From contig JALMQS010000681.1 in the NCBI GenBank assembly GCA_024734495.1, positions 5,147,353-5,211,352 of the forward strand: a stretch of DNA of 64,000 nt. Direction: 5' to 3'. A program made the translations under genes and the position numbers. Positions 50,999-62,900 of this stretch are shown here, in pieces. The stretch comes from Forficula auricularia (taxonomy: Eukaryota > Arthropoda > Insecta > Dermaptera > Forficulidae). A model generated the notes under the pieces. The model was not told the origin of the DNA, made no database searches, and saw only the letters and a program-made list of their open reading frames with translations. How positions within the stretch are numbered: position 1 is the first letter of the stretch; every line of letters begins with the position of its first letter.

Positions 50999-52102
50999 CC
51001 ACATTCGTTCATATTGATAAACATTATAAAAAAAAAAAAAATAGGAAATACATAATAATAAAAAAAATAATCGTATAGGATCTGAAATAAAAACATAAAA
51101 TTAAATAAGATTTATTTCCAAGTTATATAAAAAAAGACACACTTCAACCACTTTATTTGTAAACACACCTGTAATGTTATGATTTAGACACCTATTAATT
51201 AAAAACAAACAAAAAATTCCTAATTTTAATATAATATATTAATATTTGCTATAACCTATTTGTGGGTTTTAAAATTAAAAAAACAATTAATAAATAAAAG
51301 AATTGAAAAAATGTAAAAAAACTTTTTTATTGAGATTTTTATCTATAAATAATTACTTAAATTAAGAAAAGATTTAAGATGAATTTGTCGAGGTCCAGAC
51401 CTAGCCAGATCGTTTTCTCAACCTCAAAACTTGTTAATAGATTCATCAAAATCGGTAGCCGTTTTCAAAATAGAACTAAGATACAAATATATATATACAA
51501 ACAATTTTTGCTCGTTTAATAAGAGTAGATTAAATTCTATTATTATTAGACAATGAATAATGAAATAAAGCTCACTTCAAAGAGGATTAATTTCAATTTC
51601 TGCATTCATATGAATTTAATTTTCAAATGTAGGACTTCATTAAAGAAAATTATAAATTCTTGATTAAGAAATGTGAATCATAAAATCCAGGTGTTTGTTA
51701 AAATTACTCCTGCATGTTCAGGCATACAAAACAGTAATCTATAAAAGTGAATAAAATAAAAAAACTAGTTGATGTATTGATTATTTTTAAATATATTTCG
51801 GTTCGCTCGAGATTTTGGCATACCGGAATGAGTGAATTACTCAATTTCTTTTCTTGTTATCTTTAGAAATGTCTCGAACATGGAAGACAAATAATTTTCA
51901 ATCATGATTTTTTATGTGTGTGTCTATCTAAATTCTAATAATTCAAGGACCGAAAGTCGTAAAATAAATAGATTTCGCTTAATAATAAATATTTTCATTT
52001 AAATTTAGACTATAATTTTGAAGAAAATGAATTCATTATAATATAATTATTATTATATTGTAAGAGTTACGGTTAATGAGTTAACTTAATTAATGTACCT
52101 AT
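50999..52102. other. Unassigned AT-rich sequence
   Basis: No recognisable feature. Confidence 0.35.
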
Positions 52103-52519
52103 ATGTTGCAGTAAAAACCCGTTTTTTAGTAAGATCAGGTTCTTACTAATTAAAACGAGTTTCACTGAATACATTTGTGGCAACTAGAATTTACTGATGC
52201 TGGTTGAGTTTGGTTCGAAGGTCTAGAATCTTCATTTTGACCTTCCGCTTCATTTTGGGTGTTTATTTTCAAAATTTTTTAAACGAAAATGTCAAACATA
52301 AAATGCAAAGTTGTATAGGATATAATTTTTGACATTTGCGTTTAAAAATTTTTGAAAATAAACACTCAAAATATGGCGGAAGGTCAGAAAGAAGATTCTA
52401 GATCTTTGAATCAAACTCAATCAACATCAATAAATTCTAATTGCCACAAAGGTATTCAGTGAAACGCGTTTTAACTAGTAAGAACCCTTCTTACTAAAAA
52501 CGGGTTTTTACTGCAACAT
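52103..52519. mobile_element. MITE with long TIRs, copy 2
   Basis: Ends TATATGTTGCAGTAAAAACC and its inverse. Same inner blocks as 30300-30622 (TTTCACTGAATACATTTGTG; GAATTTACTGATGCTGGTTG; GGTATTCAGTGAAACGCG). It is ~90 bp longer than copy 1 because the GTTTGGTTCGAAGGTC-type segment is present on both sides of the centre. Confidence 0.7.
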
Positions 52520-52981
52520 ATACATTATACACTGACAATAGTTAATCTATAGATTAACTAAATTAATCATTCAGGCAAATTATACAATAATGTATCATGA
52601 GTTTTCTACATTTGATTCACTCGGTAATCGAATGTAGGTAATTTTTGTTAGATATTAAGTAATCTAATTTATATCTTGTTTAAAAATGTCGCGGTCAAAA
52701 ATAACTATGATATATATTCACTTAATATATTAATTAGAAAAATATTTATACAATAATGAATTTATTAATATTATAGTTTCACTAGATAATATTCACACGC
52801 TCTATTGAAATTTAATTAAAGTATTCACAAAACTTTTAACTGTAAAATAATTATTTTTTACTTTTAAATTTAAAATTTATATCTTAAGTTGGTGTTCATT
52901 AATCGAAATTTTGATAAGATTCGCACATCCTTTCAAGCGCAATAGAGAAATAAATTAAAACAAATTAAAAATTAATTTAAA

Positions 52982-53386
52982 GAATTACATTTTACTGAAC
53001 TTAACAAGCAACTGAATTTCATTAAACAAAGGTTTCAAGCATTGGAAGAAGTCAATAAAACTTTTAGTTTGTTAAATAGTCCCAATTCGATCAAGGTGCA
53101 AGTGGCAGACTTGAGAGGAAAGACAGAAAAACTCTCGGAAACTTACAAATGTGATTTGATTAAAGCAGAATTTCTAGAAATAGAGAGCTTTAAACATAAC
53201 GACTTGGCTGTGGACGGAAAACTGAAAACTGCAACTGTAGCAAATATGTTGTGATTAATAATATACCAACACAATCTCAAAGAAACTCATCCGAACTTAA
53301 CTATAGCTCTAAAGATATTCATGACATTTACCGCGACAGGTGCTTCAGGAGAAAGAAGCTTCGGTGAGTTAAAAATGTTCAATTTA
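52982..53386 (+). pseudogene. hAT (ZMYM1-like) transposase C-terminal domain remnant
   Basis: A plus-strand frame from ~52982 reads HFTELNKQLNFIKQRF, YKCDLIKAEFLEIESFK, then TGA at 53252-53254, and continues in the same frame with LKETHPNLTIALKIFMTF and ATGASGERSFGELK. The last block is the hAT dimerisation domain signature (ALKIxLTxPVxxASxERSFSxLK). Cys, Arg and the catalytic RNase-H residues upstream are missing. The protein family is that of hAT transposases and zinc-finger MYM-type 1-like genes. The internal stop marks it as dead. No TIRs could be paired with it. Confidence 0.7.
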
Positions 53387-53508
53387 AATAAATTATATAT
53401 ATATATATATATTAAATTGCATCAATTCCCATCTGTCTGATTCTTTGGGGAATCGAAACAGATGAATTTTGTTCAGATATTCAATAATAAATTTTATTTA
53501 GAATGTTT

Positions 53509-53750
53509 ATATGTTAACATTAGATGAAAGCGAAAGTTAAAACTTTTATCCGGCCACTGCCCTATTTTGGGACCAGACTCGTTTTGATAGTGAACCAAGA
53601 GTTGATAAAAAGATACATGACCCAGCCGGGTATGATCCGACATCTTCTGCGTTAAGCCCGCAGATGCCTTCTCCATTTAGGCGATGGATCCCCTGACTGC
53701 AGTGGCCGGATAAAAGTTTTAACTTTCGCTTTCATCTAATGTTGACATAT
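53509..53750. repeat. Hairpin whose loop is repeat family R, copy 4
   Basis: Arms ATATGTTAACATTAGATGAA, AGCGAAAGTTAAAACTTTTA and TCCGGCCACTGC (53509-53567) mirror GCAGTGGCCGGATAAAAG and on to GTTGACATAT (53698-53750). The loop contains GACCAGACTC, ACATGACCCA, TGATCCGACATC, TTAAGCCCGCAGATG and GGCGATGGATC, a diverged version of family R. The arm-plus-core layout recalls the hammerhead palindromes, but no hammerhead core is present. Confidence 0.6.
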
Positions 53751-53757
53751 ATATATA

Positions 53758-54560
53758 TCCCTAAAATTTCAAACATTTAAAGTATTTTTATAAATATATA
53801 AGATCAACCTCAAAATTTCAGGAGGATCTTTAAATTTTCAAATTATTATAAGTTAGGTATTTCAAATATTTCTATAAAAAATATTTTTGGTTTTGAAAAT
53901 TATAGGATTGGTTCTCGAAATGAAATAAAATTGTTGCGTGGTTTTAAGGGGCAATTAAAATGAATGATTTTTTTGAAAAGGGTGCGAATAGAAGGTTTGA
54001 AGTCCCTGCCTGATATTTCTTCCAGTTCAGCCATGTCAAAGACAAGTCCAGACGAGTTTTGGTCGAATAAAAATTGTTCTCGCAGATGTACTATTAAAAT
54101 AGCAATATTCAAAAAAGGTATAAATAAAGATTATTCGAGAATAATTGGTCTAATCCATTTATAACTCTCAATATATAAGATCGGATTTAGCTAAGAGTGC
54201 TATAGACAAGTTATAGCTTGCTTATAGTAATAGAATTAGGAGAAATTTAAGATTTTATCATAGGAGACAGGCTGATTCATTGTGGAAGATGGTCAATTGC
54301 CATCACAGGGACTGTGGAGCTTAAGTCACAAGATTTAATTTCGGACTCCTGCCCTCACTCACTCAAAGCAGTATTCGTTTGGGGCGAAGGTCCTAAAATA
54401 TAATTAAAAAAAATCTAATGTTGAATTTAAAAAATAACGAAAATGATGCCGTATTCTATGAAATTTCCACAAAAAAGCGAAGATTAAAATAAAAGTTCAA
54501 AAAATGAAGGCTACTTTTTTGGACAGCATCCCCTGATTGGTAAATCACCAACCGCCACTG
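53758..54560. mobile_element. hAT-like family H, copy C (left end lost)
   Basis: From CCTAAAATTTCAAACATTTA the sequence follows family H to its right end, inverted CAGTGGCGGTTGGTGATT. The first ~30 bp are missing where the hairpin at 53509-53750 abuts. There is one copy of the ~190-bp block, unlike A and B. No duplication is readable on the left. Confidence 0.65.
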
Positions 54561-54787
54561 ATATAATATATAGGTATAAACCTACATTAGAAATGCATGT
54601 TAAATCATTTATTTTTATGATTGATTTTATTAAGAGTTGAAATTTTATTAAAATCACACATAAATAACTATGTATGTTTATTTGCATCAAGCAGAGGACA
54701 AACTCTTTTCAGTTAGGGAATAATTGGATTTTTAGTCAATTTGACAGCGAATCCGGAGAATCTTACAAGTGAAACTTTAGAGGAAAT

Positions 54788-54953
54788 CGAGGGGTAAACC
54801 GCGACCTTATATCGTGTACACCTACTTCCACTTCCACTTTCATTTCCAAGTAGAAGACAATATATGAAGGGGCATTATCTAATGAATTCCAAAATAATTC
54901 CATATAATTCCAAAGACGGTGTACACCTAATTCCAATCGCGATTCACCCATCG
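54788..54953. mobile_element. MITE with internal minisatellite, short copy
   Basis: Ends CGAGGGGTAAACCGCGACC and, inverted, CGATGGGTGAATCGCGATTG. The flanks GAGGAAAT (54780-54787) and GTGGAAAT (54954-54961) are an 8-bp duplication with one mismatch. GTGTACACCTACTTCCACTT and GGTGTACACC match the copy at 36227-36572, but the tandem TTCCAA units are few. Confidence 0.7.
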
Positions 54954-55003
54954 GTGGAAATTATTGATTTAACGGCTAGCAGCAAACACCATGACACTAT
55001 ATA

Positions 55004-55523
55004 CAGGTAGCATCTTACAACACGGTTTCGCTTTAACACGGTGGAATAAATTGCGAAAACCTTTGTATTTACAACAGTTTACTTCTACATCACTAGTTAA
55101 CATGATTTTTGTTTAACACGTTTTGCTCAAATTATCAAACTTGACCGTTTTTATTTTTAACATATAATGCTAATTTTTCCACAATTTTCAACTCTCGCAG
55201 AAATTTTACTGACGTTCTCGTTTGATTGTATTGAGCAGTGATGAGGAAGAAATTTATTTAATTAAGGTCTCATTAAATGAAAATAGTATTTTTTTTTGTT
55301 TCTTTTCGTTTTGTGTTTGGGTTATAGATTTATATTTTTAATAAAAATTATTTTGCTTATATGGAATTAAAAAAATAATATATTTGTTTTTAATAAGTTT
55401 TCGGAAAATAACCCCCCCCCCTCCCCCTTTTTTTTGTACTGGCCCTGGCTCTCTTATAACATGGTTTCACACAACACGGAATTTTCTAGGAACCTATCTA
55501 CCGTGTTATAGGAGGGTTACCTG
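55004..55523. mobile_element. pogo-like MITE, 520 bp
   Basis: TA-CAGGTAGCATCTTACAACAC on the left and, inverted, TA-CAGGTAACCCTCCTATAACA on the right. The shared CAGGTA-C-CTTA(T/C)AACACGG repeat continues for ~25 bp and also appears internally (AACACGGTTTCGC; ACATGGTTTCACACAACACG). TA is at 55002-55003 and 55524-55525. Non-coding. Confidence 0.7.
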
Positions 55524-56478
55524 TATAACAAAGAGAAAAACAGAAACTGTCCTACGATAGGCTAAAGAATCGAGCGAGTTAGATAAGCTAGAACTTGGTT
55601 TTATTGTTCTATTCTAACTATTGGTTTTATTGTTCTATTCTGAATTATATCCAGGCTGCGAGAATATGCTTCGTGGTTTTAGTTAGAAATGCATTTTCTT
55701 TTTAAGAAGAATTATAGTATTTTTTGACACTAACAGAAAATAAATGCTAATAATTTAAAATTCATTTTCACACAAAATGTTATTTTAGTATAAGTAGGGA
55801 ATAACTAACTCCATATTGAAACTTTCAAATAGCCTCTAAAAATAATTAGTTTATGCATTTCAAAATTAATTTAAGATATGAGATTTTAAAATGTCAATTC
55901 CAAAAGGTACCCAGCATTCACGCGCTTTCATTTTATCGAACTCACTTGAAAATTTAATAACATTTATGACGTTAATAAAGTACCCTTAAAAGTCGATGGC
56001 TATTAATTAATCTTGTAGATTTATCAATTATGTAGAGACAATCTCGTTATATGAATTTAACTGAAGGATAGGATATATTCTTAAGCCACGCTGAATTATT
56101 ACCTACTATAATTCAAAGAAATTTAAAAAAATAAATAATTAACCTCAAGGGAAAGATTTCTCTAAAGATAAAAGAACGATTATTAAAATTATATACTAAA
56201 AAATAGTAGTATTAACGTGAATTTATTAAGAGAGATGCTTTTTCTTTATTGCATCTTAAAATGTTAAATTAGACACGAATACATGGGGATAGATTTTATT
56301 GCAAGTGAGAATTTGCAGCATTAGAATTTACTAGTGTTCGGAACAAAGAGATTACAGAATGTCAATTTTTTTATGAAATTTGTTATAAAACATAAAAAGG
56401 TACCGGATATTATTATTATTGGTCTTCTTCAGACTTCAAACTTAAAATGTTTAATCCCAATTCATTTTAAATTGTACA
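55524..56478. other. Unassigned AT-rich sequence
   Basis: Contains a 24-bp direct repeat around TTGGTTTTATTGTTCTATTC (~55596 and ~55620). No other feature. Confidence 0.35.
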
Positions 56479-57906
56479 TACAAGGTGTCCCATATCTCAG
56501 CGATAAACCCTGAACAGGGGTTTGCCAGTTTATGACTGTCCAGAACCTAATTTTTTTTTAATAAAAGTCTTCTAGTTTTCGAGTCATGGGCATTTTTTTG
56601 AAAATGGTGAAAGTCGCCACCTAGTACTATTGTCTATAATAGCCAAAGATTAGTTCAATCAAGATGGGACATAATTGATTAACATAGTAAATAAATAAAA
56701 ACTCTCAAAATATGTTTTTAAATTAGCTAATTTTGCCAAAAAAATATAAATATTTTTGACGTGACAACGTCTTATAAATCGATGAAGCCGCCTGCACGCT
56801 CGAAAAAACATGACTCATCTGAGGCGTTCCATTTAAGGCTTGAAGTGCAAGCGAGAGCGCGGAACGAGCTGTTTCTTTCTATCTTCTCTCTCACTCGCAC
56901 CCTCCCTAGCCCCAATGCCCAACTCGTATTCCATCTCTTTCCCTCGTGAGCGCTCTACTCTAGTCTGACTGCTTGCTTGCTCACTCATATATATATATAA
57001 AAATATAAACCCTACTATGTCCTATCTATTTTCAACTTCCTCTGATGGACATTCAACAAGTGATCTATCCTAAATAATTATAGATTTTTTTAAAAACTAA
57101 GAAAAACCTAGGGAACGGGGGGGCCTTTTTTATAAAAGGACAGAGAGAGGGAGAAACTCATGAGCAAGCAAGAAGGAGATAAATGAATGCGCAAGAAGGA
57201 GCGCGCGCTTTTAAATTAGATAGAACGAGAGGGAAGGAGATTTTCGATGGAAAGGATAAATACAGCACTCACGACGAAGAGGAAGAAAAAGAACAAAGTT
57301 AGCTGCGCAATAGATGGAGAAAAATCGGTTGTCTGTAAAGTCGGTTTACTGACGATAGTTGAACGTGACAACGTCATAAGAAAATACCATTCCATCAGTA
57401 TTTTCTTATGACGTTGTCCCGTTCAACTATCGTCAGTAAACCGACTTTACAGACAACCGATTTTTTTCTAAAGAAGGAGGTACAAAGTGCTGTACTATTT
57501 TGAAATCTAGACTAAATGGGCCAATTTTTAAATAACTTGCCATGCTTGTTTACTAGACTTATTTTTACATTAAAAGTTAGCTGATGAACATTTTTTAAAA
57601 TATAAGTCCGGCAAAAATATGTTGTTTCTCCTAAAGTATAGTAGGTACTTAAGGTTTTATTTTGAATAATTCTGGTCAATAGCAGGATTATTCAGGATTG
57701 AGTAACAAAAATTAGAATAATAAAATATGTCAATTTGTAGCCACAGCATCTCATTATTTAGGGTAGGGTAGCGATTTTCACCATTTTCAAAAAATGTCTT
57801 TAACTCGACAACTATGAGACTTTTATTTTAAAAAATTTTAGGTTCTGGACCGTCATAAATTGGCCTATCTCCTGTTCACGGTTTATCGTTGTGATACAGG
57901 GTGTAT
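56479..57906. mobile_element. TIR transposon with ~150-bp TIRs and an internal palindrome
   Basis: The left arm CAAGGTGTCCCATATCTCAG, CGATAAACCCTGAACAGG, TTTATGAC-GTCCAGAACC and GAAAATGGTGAAAGTCGC is mirrored on the right to TATCACAACGATAAACCGTG reading inward. The centre holds 56760-57000 (relatively GC-rich, with GTGACAACGTC and gagcgcg-type text) and a near-perfect palindrome at 57320-57466. No transposase frame. Superfamily not certain. Confidence 0.65.
57320..57466. repeat. Near-perfect palindrome with ~67-bp arms
   Basis: AAAAATCGGTTGTCTGTAAA, GTCGGTTTACTGACGATAG, TTGAACGTGACAACGTC and ATAAGAAAATAC mirror the right arm with one visible mismatch. The ~11-base centre is CATTCCATCAG. The GTGACAACGTC phrase recurs at 56760, near the outer left arm. 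Confidence 0.8.
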
Positions 57907-59400
57907 GAAGGTACTTAAGTAATTGCGATTTTTTATTATTTTTTTACAAAAAATTTCATGTTTAGTTGGCTCTGAGTTCAGCCGAAAAACCTTACGTTTC
58001 CAAAGTTCCGTAAAAATGAAAAACGGAACTCTATTTGTTGATACAATAATACAACGTATCTATCAGTCATCTGTCTGAATATGGTAAATTAGACTGGATA
58101 TATATAGTTTAATCAGGTAACTACATAGCCATGAAAATGAATATAGAGGAGGTTAATGATTAAATAAATGAAATCCCAAATTAATATAGACATTAGGTAT
58201 TATTAGCTTTAGATCGAGAATCCAGTGACTAAAAGAGGATATAAGAGTCTCTCTTATAAAAAGCACTCCACCGGACATGAAAAGATCCTAGGTTCGAAAC
58301 CCGGCTGATCCTTTTGTCTATAATAAAAAAATATTTTCATTGCTCTCTAATTTAATTTATAATTATCTTTCGAAGTTGTCTCGTTGTGATTGCACCCCAA
58401 GATAAAGAAGTAAAGAAAAAGTCATTTTCGAGCTTTGGTACGTGATTGATTGGGAGGCGTTTGAATATAGATTAGATTCAAAATAGAAATCAATAATTTA
58501 TATTTATTTATTTTCCCCCGAATTATCAAGTGATTATTTTAGGCAGAAATGAATTTTTGTGAGGTCGGAGATAAAAAATATTTTTAACATGGGGTGTAAT
58601 ATATTCCTGTAAAAAATAACATTAAGTAAAATTAGGCTGAATTTTTTTTTCGTTGATTTTAAAATAAAAAGGGTGGCAAATTACCCATTTTACCTGATTT
58701 TAGTACCTGATGAGATTTTCAAACTAAAAAAAAAGCGGTTGAACTATCCTAATCGATGTCAGATAACAAAAATTTTGATATGCCAACTATTTTCTAAGAT
58801 TTAATATAGTTTATCTTCTCTACAAAAATCTATGAAATATTATTTATTTGTGCAATTTCCTAACTAAAATCATGATGGTGTAGTGATTGCAATAAACCTT
58901 TCACAAAATATCACTACTGTAAATGAGATAATCTTGTAATATTTTTTGGGTATTCATTGATTTTTTAAATAAATTTCGAATCAAATATTTTAGCAATTGT
59001 TATTTATTTTCATGAATCAAAATTCAATTATGGATATCAGATAAATTAATCTCCATCAAAGTATAACATAAAGTATGGGAAATATTTATATTAAAAATCA
59101 AATTTAATCTCCAGATAAATTATATTGAATAAAATATTATTAAACAAATATCAGAGATTATTAAGCTTTAATTAAAACAAATTCATTGATTTATGATATT
59201 TAGAATGGAATGAAATTTACAAAAAGAGAAATATGGTCAATTAATTAAAGCTTATTATCCGCCTTTTCAAAATATAGATAGTTAACGCGCCCGTCTTGCA
59301 ATTTGGGAGATTAGAATTTTCAGAAAGTGACGCCGGCCAAGCAATGTCTAGTCTAAAAGAAAATGAAAGAAATAATCTTTATATTGAAAAAGTTAACATC
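57907..59400. other. Mostly unassigned; SINE head fragment at 58225-58320
   Basis: At ~58285-58305, CCTAGGTTCGAAACCCGGC contains a perfect B box (GGTTCGAAACC), and TCCACCGGACATG lies at A-box distance, so a tRNA-like SINE fragment is likely. No other feature was found. Confidence 0.4.
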
Positions 59401-59426
59401 TCTTCGGTATTAAACTATTTACAAAT

Positions 59427-59560
59427 CGAACAAATGCATTTGCCAAATCGTTTATCTCTATGACTCCTATTGGGTAATGAAACACCCTTCCAGAATCGGT
59501 CTTTCCTGTGACATAAATCTTCAATCTTTCAAGTCAAGATTCCACAGACATCTTCGACTC
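59427..59560 (+). pseudogene. LINE ORF2 C-terminal remnant (decayed)
   Basis: The plus strand reads RTNAFAKSFISMTPIG, two stops, NTLPESVFPVT, a stop and, after a frame change, a NLQSFKSRFHRHLRL-like segment. It matches the LINE tail at 31102-31299, with several stops and at least one frameshift. Confidence 0.65.
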
Positions 59561-59756
59561 AAATACATACAATTTCGGAATTTATTCCTTTTCTTATTCT
59601 TTTTCTGTTGCCGGGCTTATTGATATAGTAGGTACTTTATTTCATCAATATTATTAAAATAATAATAATAATCAAGTACATTATATAAAATACTGATAAA
59701 TTAAATTTGTCGTTCAAAATCTTTTCTTTTTCCACTCAATTTTAAAAATTAAAAAA

Positions 59757-60063
59757 AATCATAAGTTGGTGTTATTTATTAAATCCGATGGAATGGAATA
59801 TTTTTAATTATATGTCAGAGGGGTTGTTTTTCACCCCTCGGGAATCGAACCCGAGTGCCAGTTACAGCAATCCGGCCCATCTGGCTCACCTGCGTGTACA
59901 TATGTCAGAGAGGTTCGCATCCCGCAGGTGAGCCAGATGGCCCGGATTGCTGTTACTGGCACTCGGGTTCGATTCCCGAGGGGGTGAAAAACAATCCCTC
60001 TGACATATAATTAAAAATATTCCATTCCATTGGATTTAATAGATGACACCAACTTATGATTTT
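59757..60063. mobile_element. tRNA-derived SINE pair in inverted orientation
   Basis: Arms 59757-59902 and 59917-60063 mirror each other (AAATCATAAGTTGGTGTTAT; GGAATGGAATATTTTTAATT). The right-hand copy reads GTGAGCCAGATGGCCCGGAT and CTCGGGTTCGATTCCCGAGG, a tRNA-like head with a perfect B box in a 5-bp T-arm stem. The left copy is its inverse. The heads face each other at the centre, where a short direct repeat ATGTCAGAG-GGTT is found. Confidence 0.7.
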
Positions 60064-60328
60064 CTTAATTATATTTCTTAATTAAAAGTTTTATTCAAAA
60101 AACCAACTATTATTAATTATTAATTATTATTTATATAAAAACTATTATGTTTTACTATTTCTTTAAGATTTCTGTAAAACCTATGATTAAGTTTAAAATC
60201 ATTAACTGGGAAAAATTCAAGAACAAAATATATAATATGCCAATACCACTTTGTAAACGATAATTCAGTCTTTCTTTCATTAATTATTTGATAAGAAAAA
60301 TTAACAAGATATTAAGTTTCAAAGAGAA

Positions 60329-61051
60329 CAATGACGTGCGGTCCATGGATGCTGTGGATTCGGCGCATCCCTAAAATTTCAAACATTTAGAGTATTTTCA
60401 TAAATATATACGGTCGACTTCAAAATTTCAGAAAGATCTTTAAATTTTCAAATTATTATCCGTTATTTCAAATATTTCTATAAAAACATTTTTTGTTTCG
60501 AAAAGTATTTTGATTCTCGAAATGAAATAAAATTGTTGCATAGTTTCAAAGGACGATTAAATTAATGATTTTCCGAAAAGGGTGCGATTAGAAGGTTTGA
60601 AGTCCCTGTCTGGTAGATATATCTTCCAGTTTAAGCAGGTCAAAGACAAGTTGAGACGAGTTTTAGTCGAATAAAAATTGTTCTCGCTGAGGAACTAATA
60701 AAATATTAATAGTAATAATGACAAAAAAGGAATAAATAAAAATGATTCGAGAATCTTTGGACTTTTCCATTTTTAAGAACTCTCAATATTGGTATAAGAT
60801 CGGAAATAACTAAGAGTGCTATAGGCAAGTCATAGCTTACTTATTGCAATAGAATTAGAAAAAATTTAAGATTTTCTCCATCTCAGGGACTGTGGAGTCA
60901 CAAGATTTAATTTCTGACTCCTACCCTCCTCACACAAAGCAGTATCGGTTTGAGGTGAAGGTCCCAAAATATACTTTTAAAAAATCTAATGTTAAATTTG
61001 AAAAATAAGAATCGTTTTTTGAACAGGTTGAAAAGTCACCAAACACCACTG
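60329..61051. mobile_element. hAT-like family H, complete copy D
   Basis: An exact 8-bp duplication AAAGAGAA (60321-60328 and 61052-61059) sets the ends: CAATGACGTGCGGTCCATGG and, inverted, CAGTGGTGTTTGGTGACTT. This exact duplication establishes family H as hAT-like. 723 bp with one copy of the internal block. No transposase. Confidence 0.8.
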
Positions 61052-62454
61052 AAAGAGAAATAAAATAATGTAAAAAAATTCAATAAAATTTTGAATACCT
61101 CTCATTCTCAAACGTCTTATAATGGGCATCTGAGATTAATTCAATGTTAAATTCTGTAATGTAAGGTATAAAATACTATAGATTAAGATTATATAAACAT
61201 TAAAAAAATCAAAAATACTCTAGTTACAACTTGTTAGGCAGCCAAAGTACAGCTCAATTCTATGTTGTTATTGACGCATTTCAGGCAAATTTGGTAAAAA
61301 CTACTGCTCTTGACTTTTTTTACCCTATTATAAAAAAAATACTCTAACTTATGAAAAATAATCAAGGCATATAAATAATTTGTAGCGATTTCTCTTTTTA
61401 CGATTTGGAATGAAAAAGTAATTGAAAAACTTTTCTCGCTCATGAGTTATTATATTTATATAAACATGTTTATTAAAATATCATTAAGGAAATTTTTTAA
61501 ATTCTCAAAGAAAAAAGTTTTCATATCCTTATAGTAGGCACCTAAGTAAACTAAAAACTTTTCATCATTCATCTAAATAAAGTGTGAATGTTTTGTGTTT
61601 TTCAACAAAGTTTAAATTAATAATTTGTGCTTCAGACTGTTCTATTTATCTAGAAGAAATGAATATACCTTTTATATATATACATTATATATACGTATAT
61701 TATATATGAGATCGTTGCTTGTTTGTTTTTTCTCTGTTTGCTGTTTCCACGCGGATAGTCGGACAGGCAGCAAAATTTTGTAGAGATATGTTTAATCAAT
61801 GGAGACTCTAAACGAAAAGTTCGAGTTTAATATTAAGTATTTATTTTAGTAAAATTAAAATGTGACTGACGTCTCTCATTTTCCAACTAAAATAACACCC
61901 AATAAAGTACAAGACAATCATTATTAACTTATTTAAAAAAAAATGAAGTCAAGTGATAACTTCAAAAAATTGGTTTTTCAAATAGAGAAGTCTTAAAAAA
62001 CAAATTTCAATTAAACAAAAACAATTTTCTTTATTATTATTTTAACAGCCAGCCTCGCCTCTAAGGTCTTTTTAAAATATTTAGAGACCTTTCAGGAGGT
62101 TTCTGCAACTATGTGTTAAATATACATTTCTAAAACTCACCGTCTTATTATTAACACGGGCTTTTTTGACTTAGGACTACTACTAACTTCTAATCTATGT
62201 AAGTTAAATATGCCATCTTTTGCTGGCATCAAAAGTGCAACTCTGAATATTTATATATTCTATATAATCGACACCACCGCTCTCTTTCTCATTCTTACTT
62301 GAATCTCCGTACTTTGCCTTAGCCTATGCCCAAAGGTATATGTTATTATTAATTTTTAATTAAACTGATGAGAGAAGGTGTTGCACTAGAGAGGTGCATC
62401 CCCTAAAGACCTGGGTTGGCACCTCCATCATGAAAAGAAGAAGAAGAGGGGATT
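61052..62454. other. Unassigned AT-rich sequence
   Basis: An AT palindrome-like stretch lies near 61670-61710 (TATATACGTATATTATATAT). A GAAGAAGAAG tract at ~62435 may be a SINE tail. No gene was found. Confidence 0.35.
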
Positions 62455-62900
62455 TTATGGGCTGGGTAGCAATTGAAGGTGTCTATCGGTGCGGGCCTTA
62501 AACAGCTGAAGGTTATAATTTGCGGATAAGATGGTAGCTGGAAGCGAGTTTCAATCTCTCGAGGTCATAGGGATAAAAGAGTTGGAGAAAGAACTGGATT
62601 AATTTTTATCCGATTTGACAGCGAAAAGATGCTGAGCATTCGAAAACCGCGTGATTCTCGCAATGAGGGCTTTAGGAGGGATAATTGATTTCAGCTCGAC
62701 TGAACAGATACCATGATAGTATTTGTAGTACAGGAAAAGGGCAGAAACGGTTCTTCGGTGAGACAGTGAATCGATTGAGTTTGTTAGAGCCCGGTCTCCT
62801 ATTAGTTTAATTGCTCGCTTCTGAATTGCATTGAAGTTTGATCAACACTAAGATCTATCCGAAGCTGTTCACCAGCGCCAAAATTCCATCATTACTCAAT
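62455..62900 (-). pseudogene. LINE ORF2 C-terminal remnant (longest of its family)
   Basis: The minus strand reads GAGEQLRIDLS, then after a frameshift AIQKRAIKLIGDRALTNSI, DSLSHRRTVSALFLYYKYYH, GICSVELKSIIPPKA, NSFIPMTSRD, LPATILSANYNLQLFKARTD and ends in TAA (62457-62455). This is the C-terminal region of CR1/Jockey-type ORF2 after the catalytic palm. At least two in-frame stops (one at the W of RDWNSLP) and one frameshift show it is dead. Same family as 31102-31299 and 59427-59560. Confidence 0.75.

Noticed and set aside
56479..57906. A host gene in the GC-richer centre of the TIR element
   Set aside because: The frame at 56761-56949 is composition-driven and enclosed by the terminal repeats. 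No motif is recognisable.
58225..58320. A functional tRNA gene
   Set aside because: Only the B-box arm is convincing. The acceptor and anticodon arms do not fold, so a SINE head is more likely.
59930..60000. A functional tRNA gene in the SINE palindrome
   Set aside because: The T-arm and B box are good, but the acceptor ends do not pair and the copy is part of an inverted SINE.
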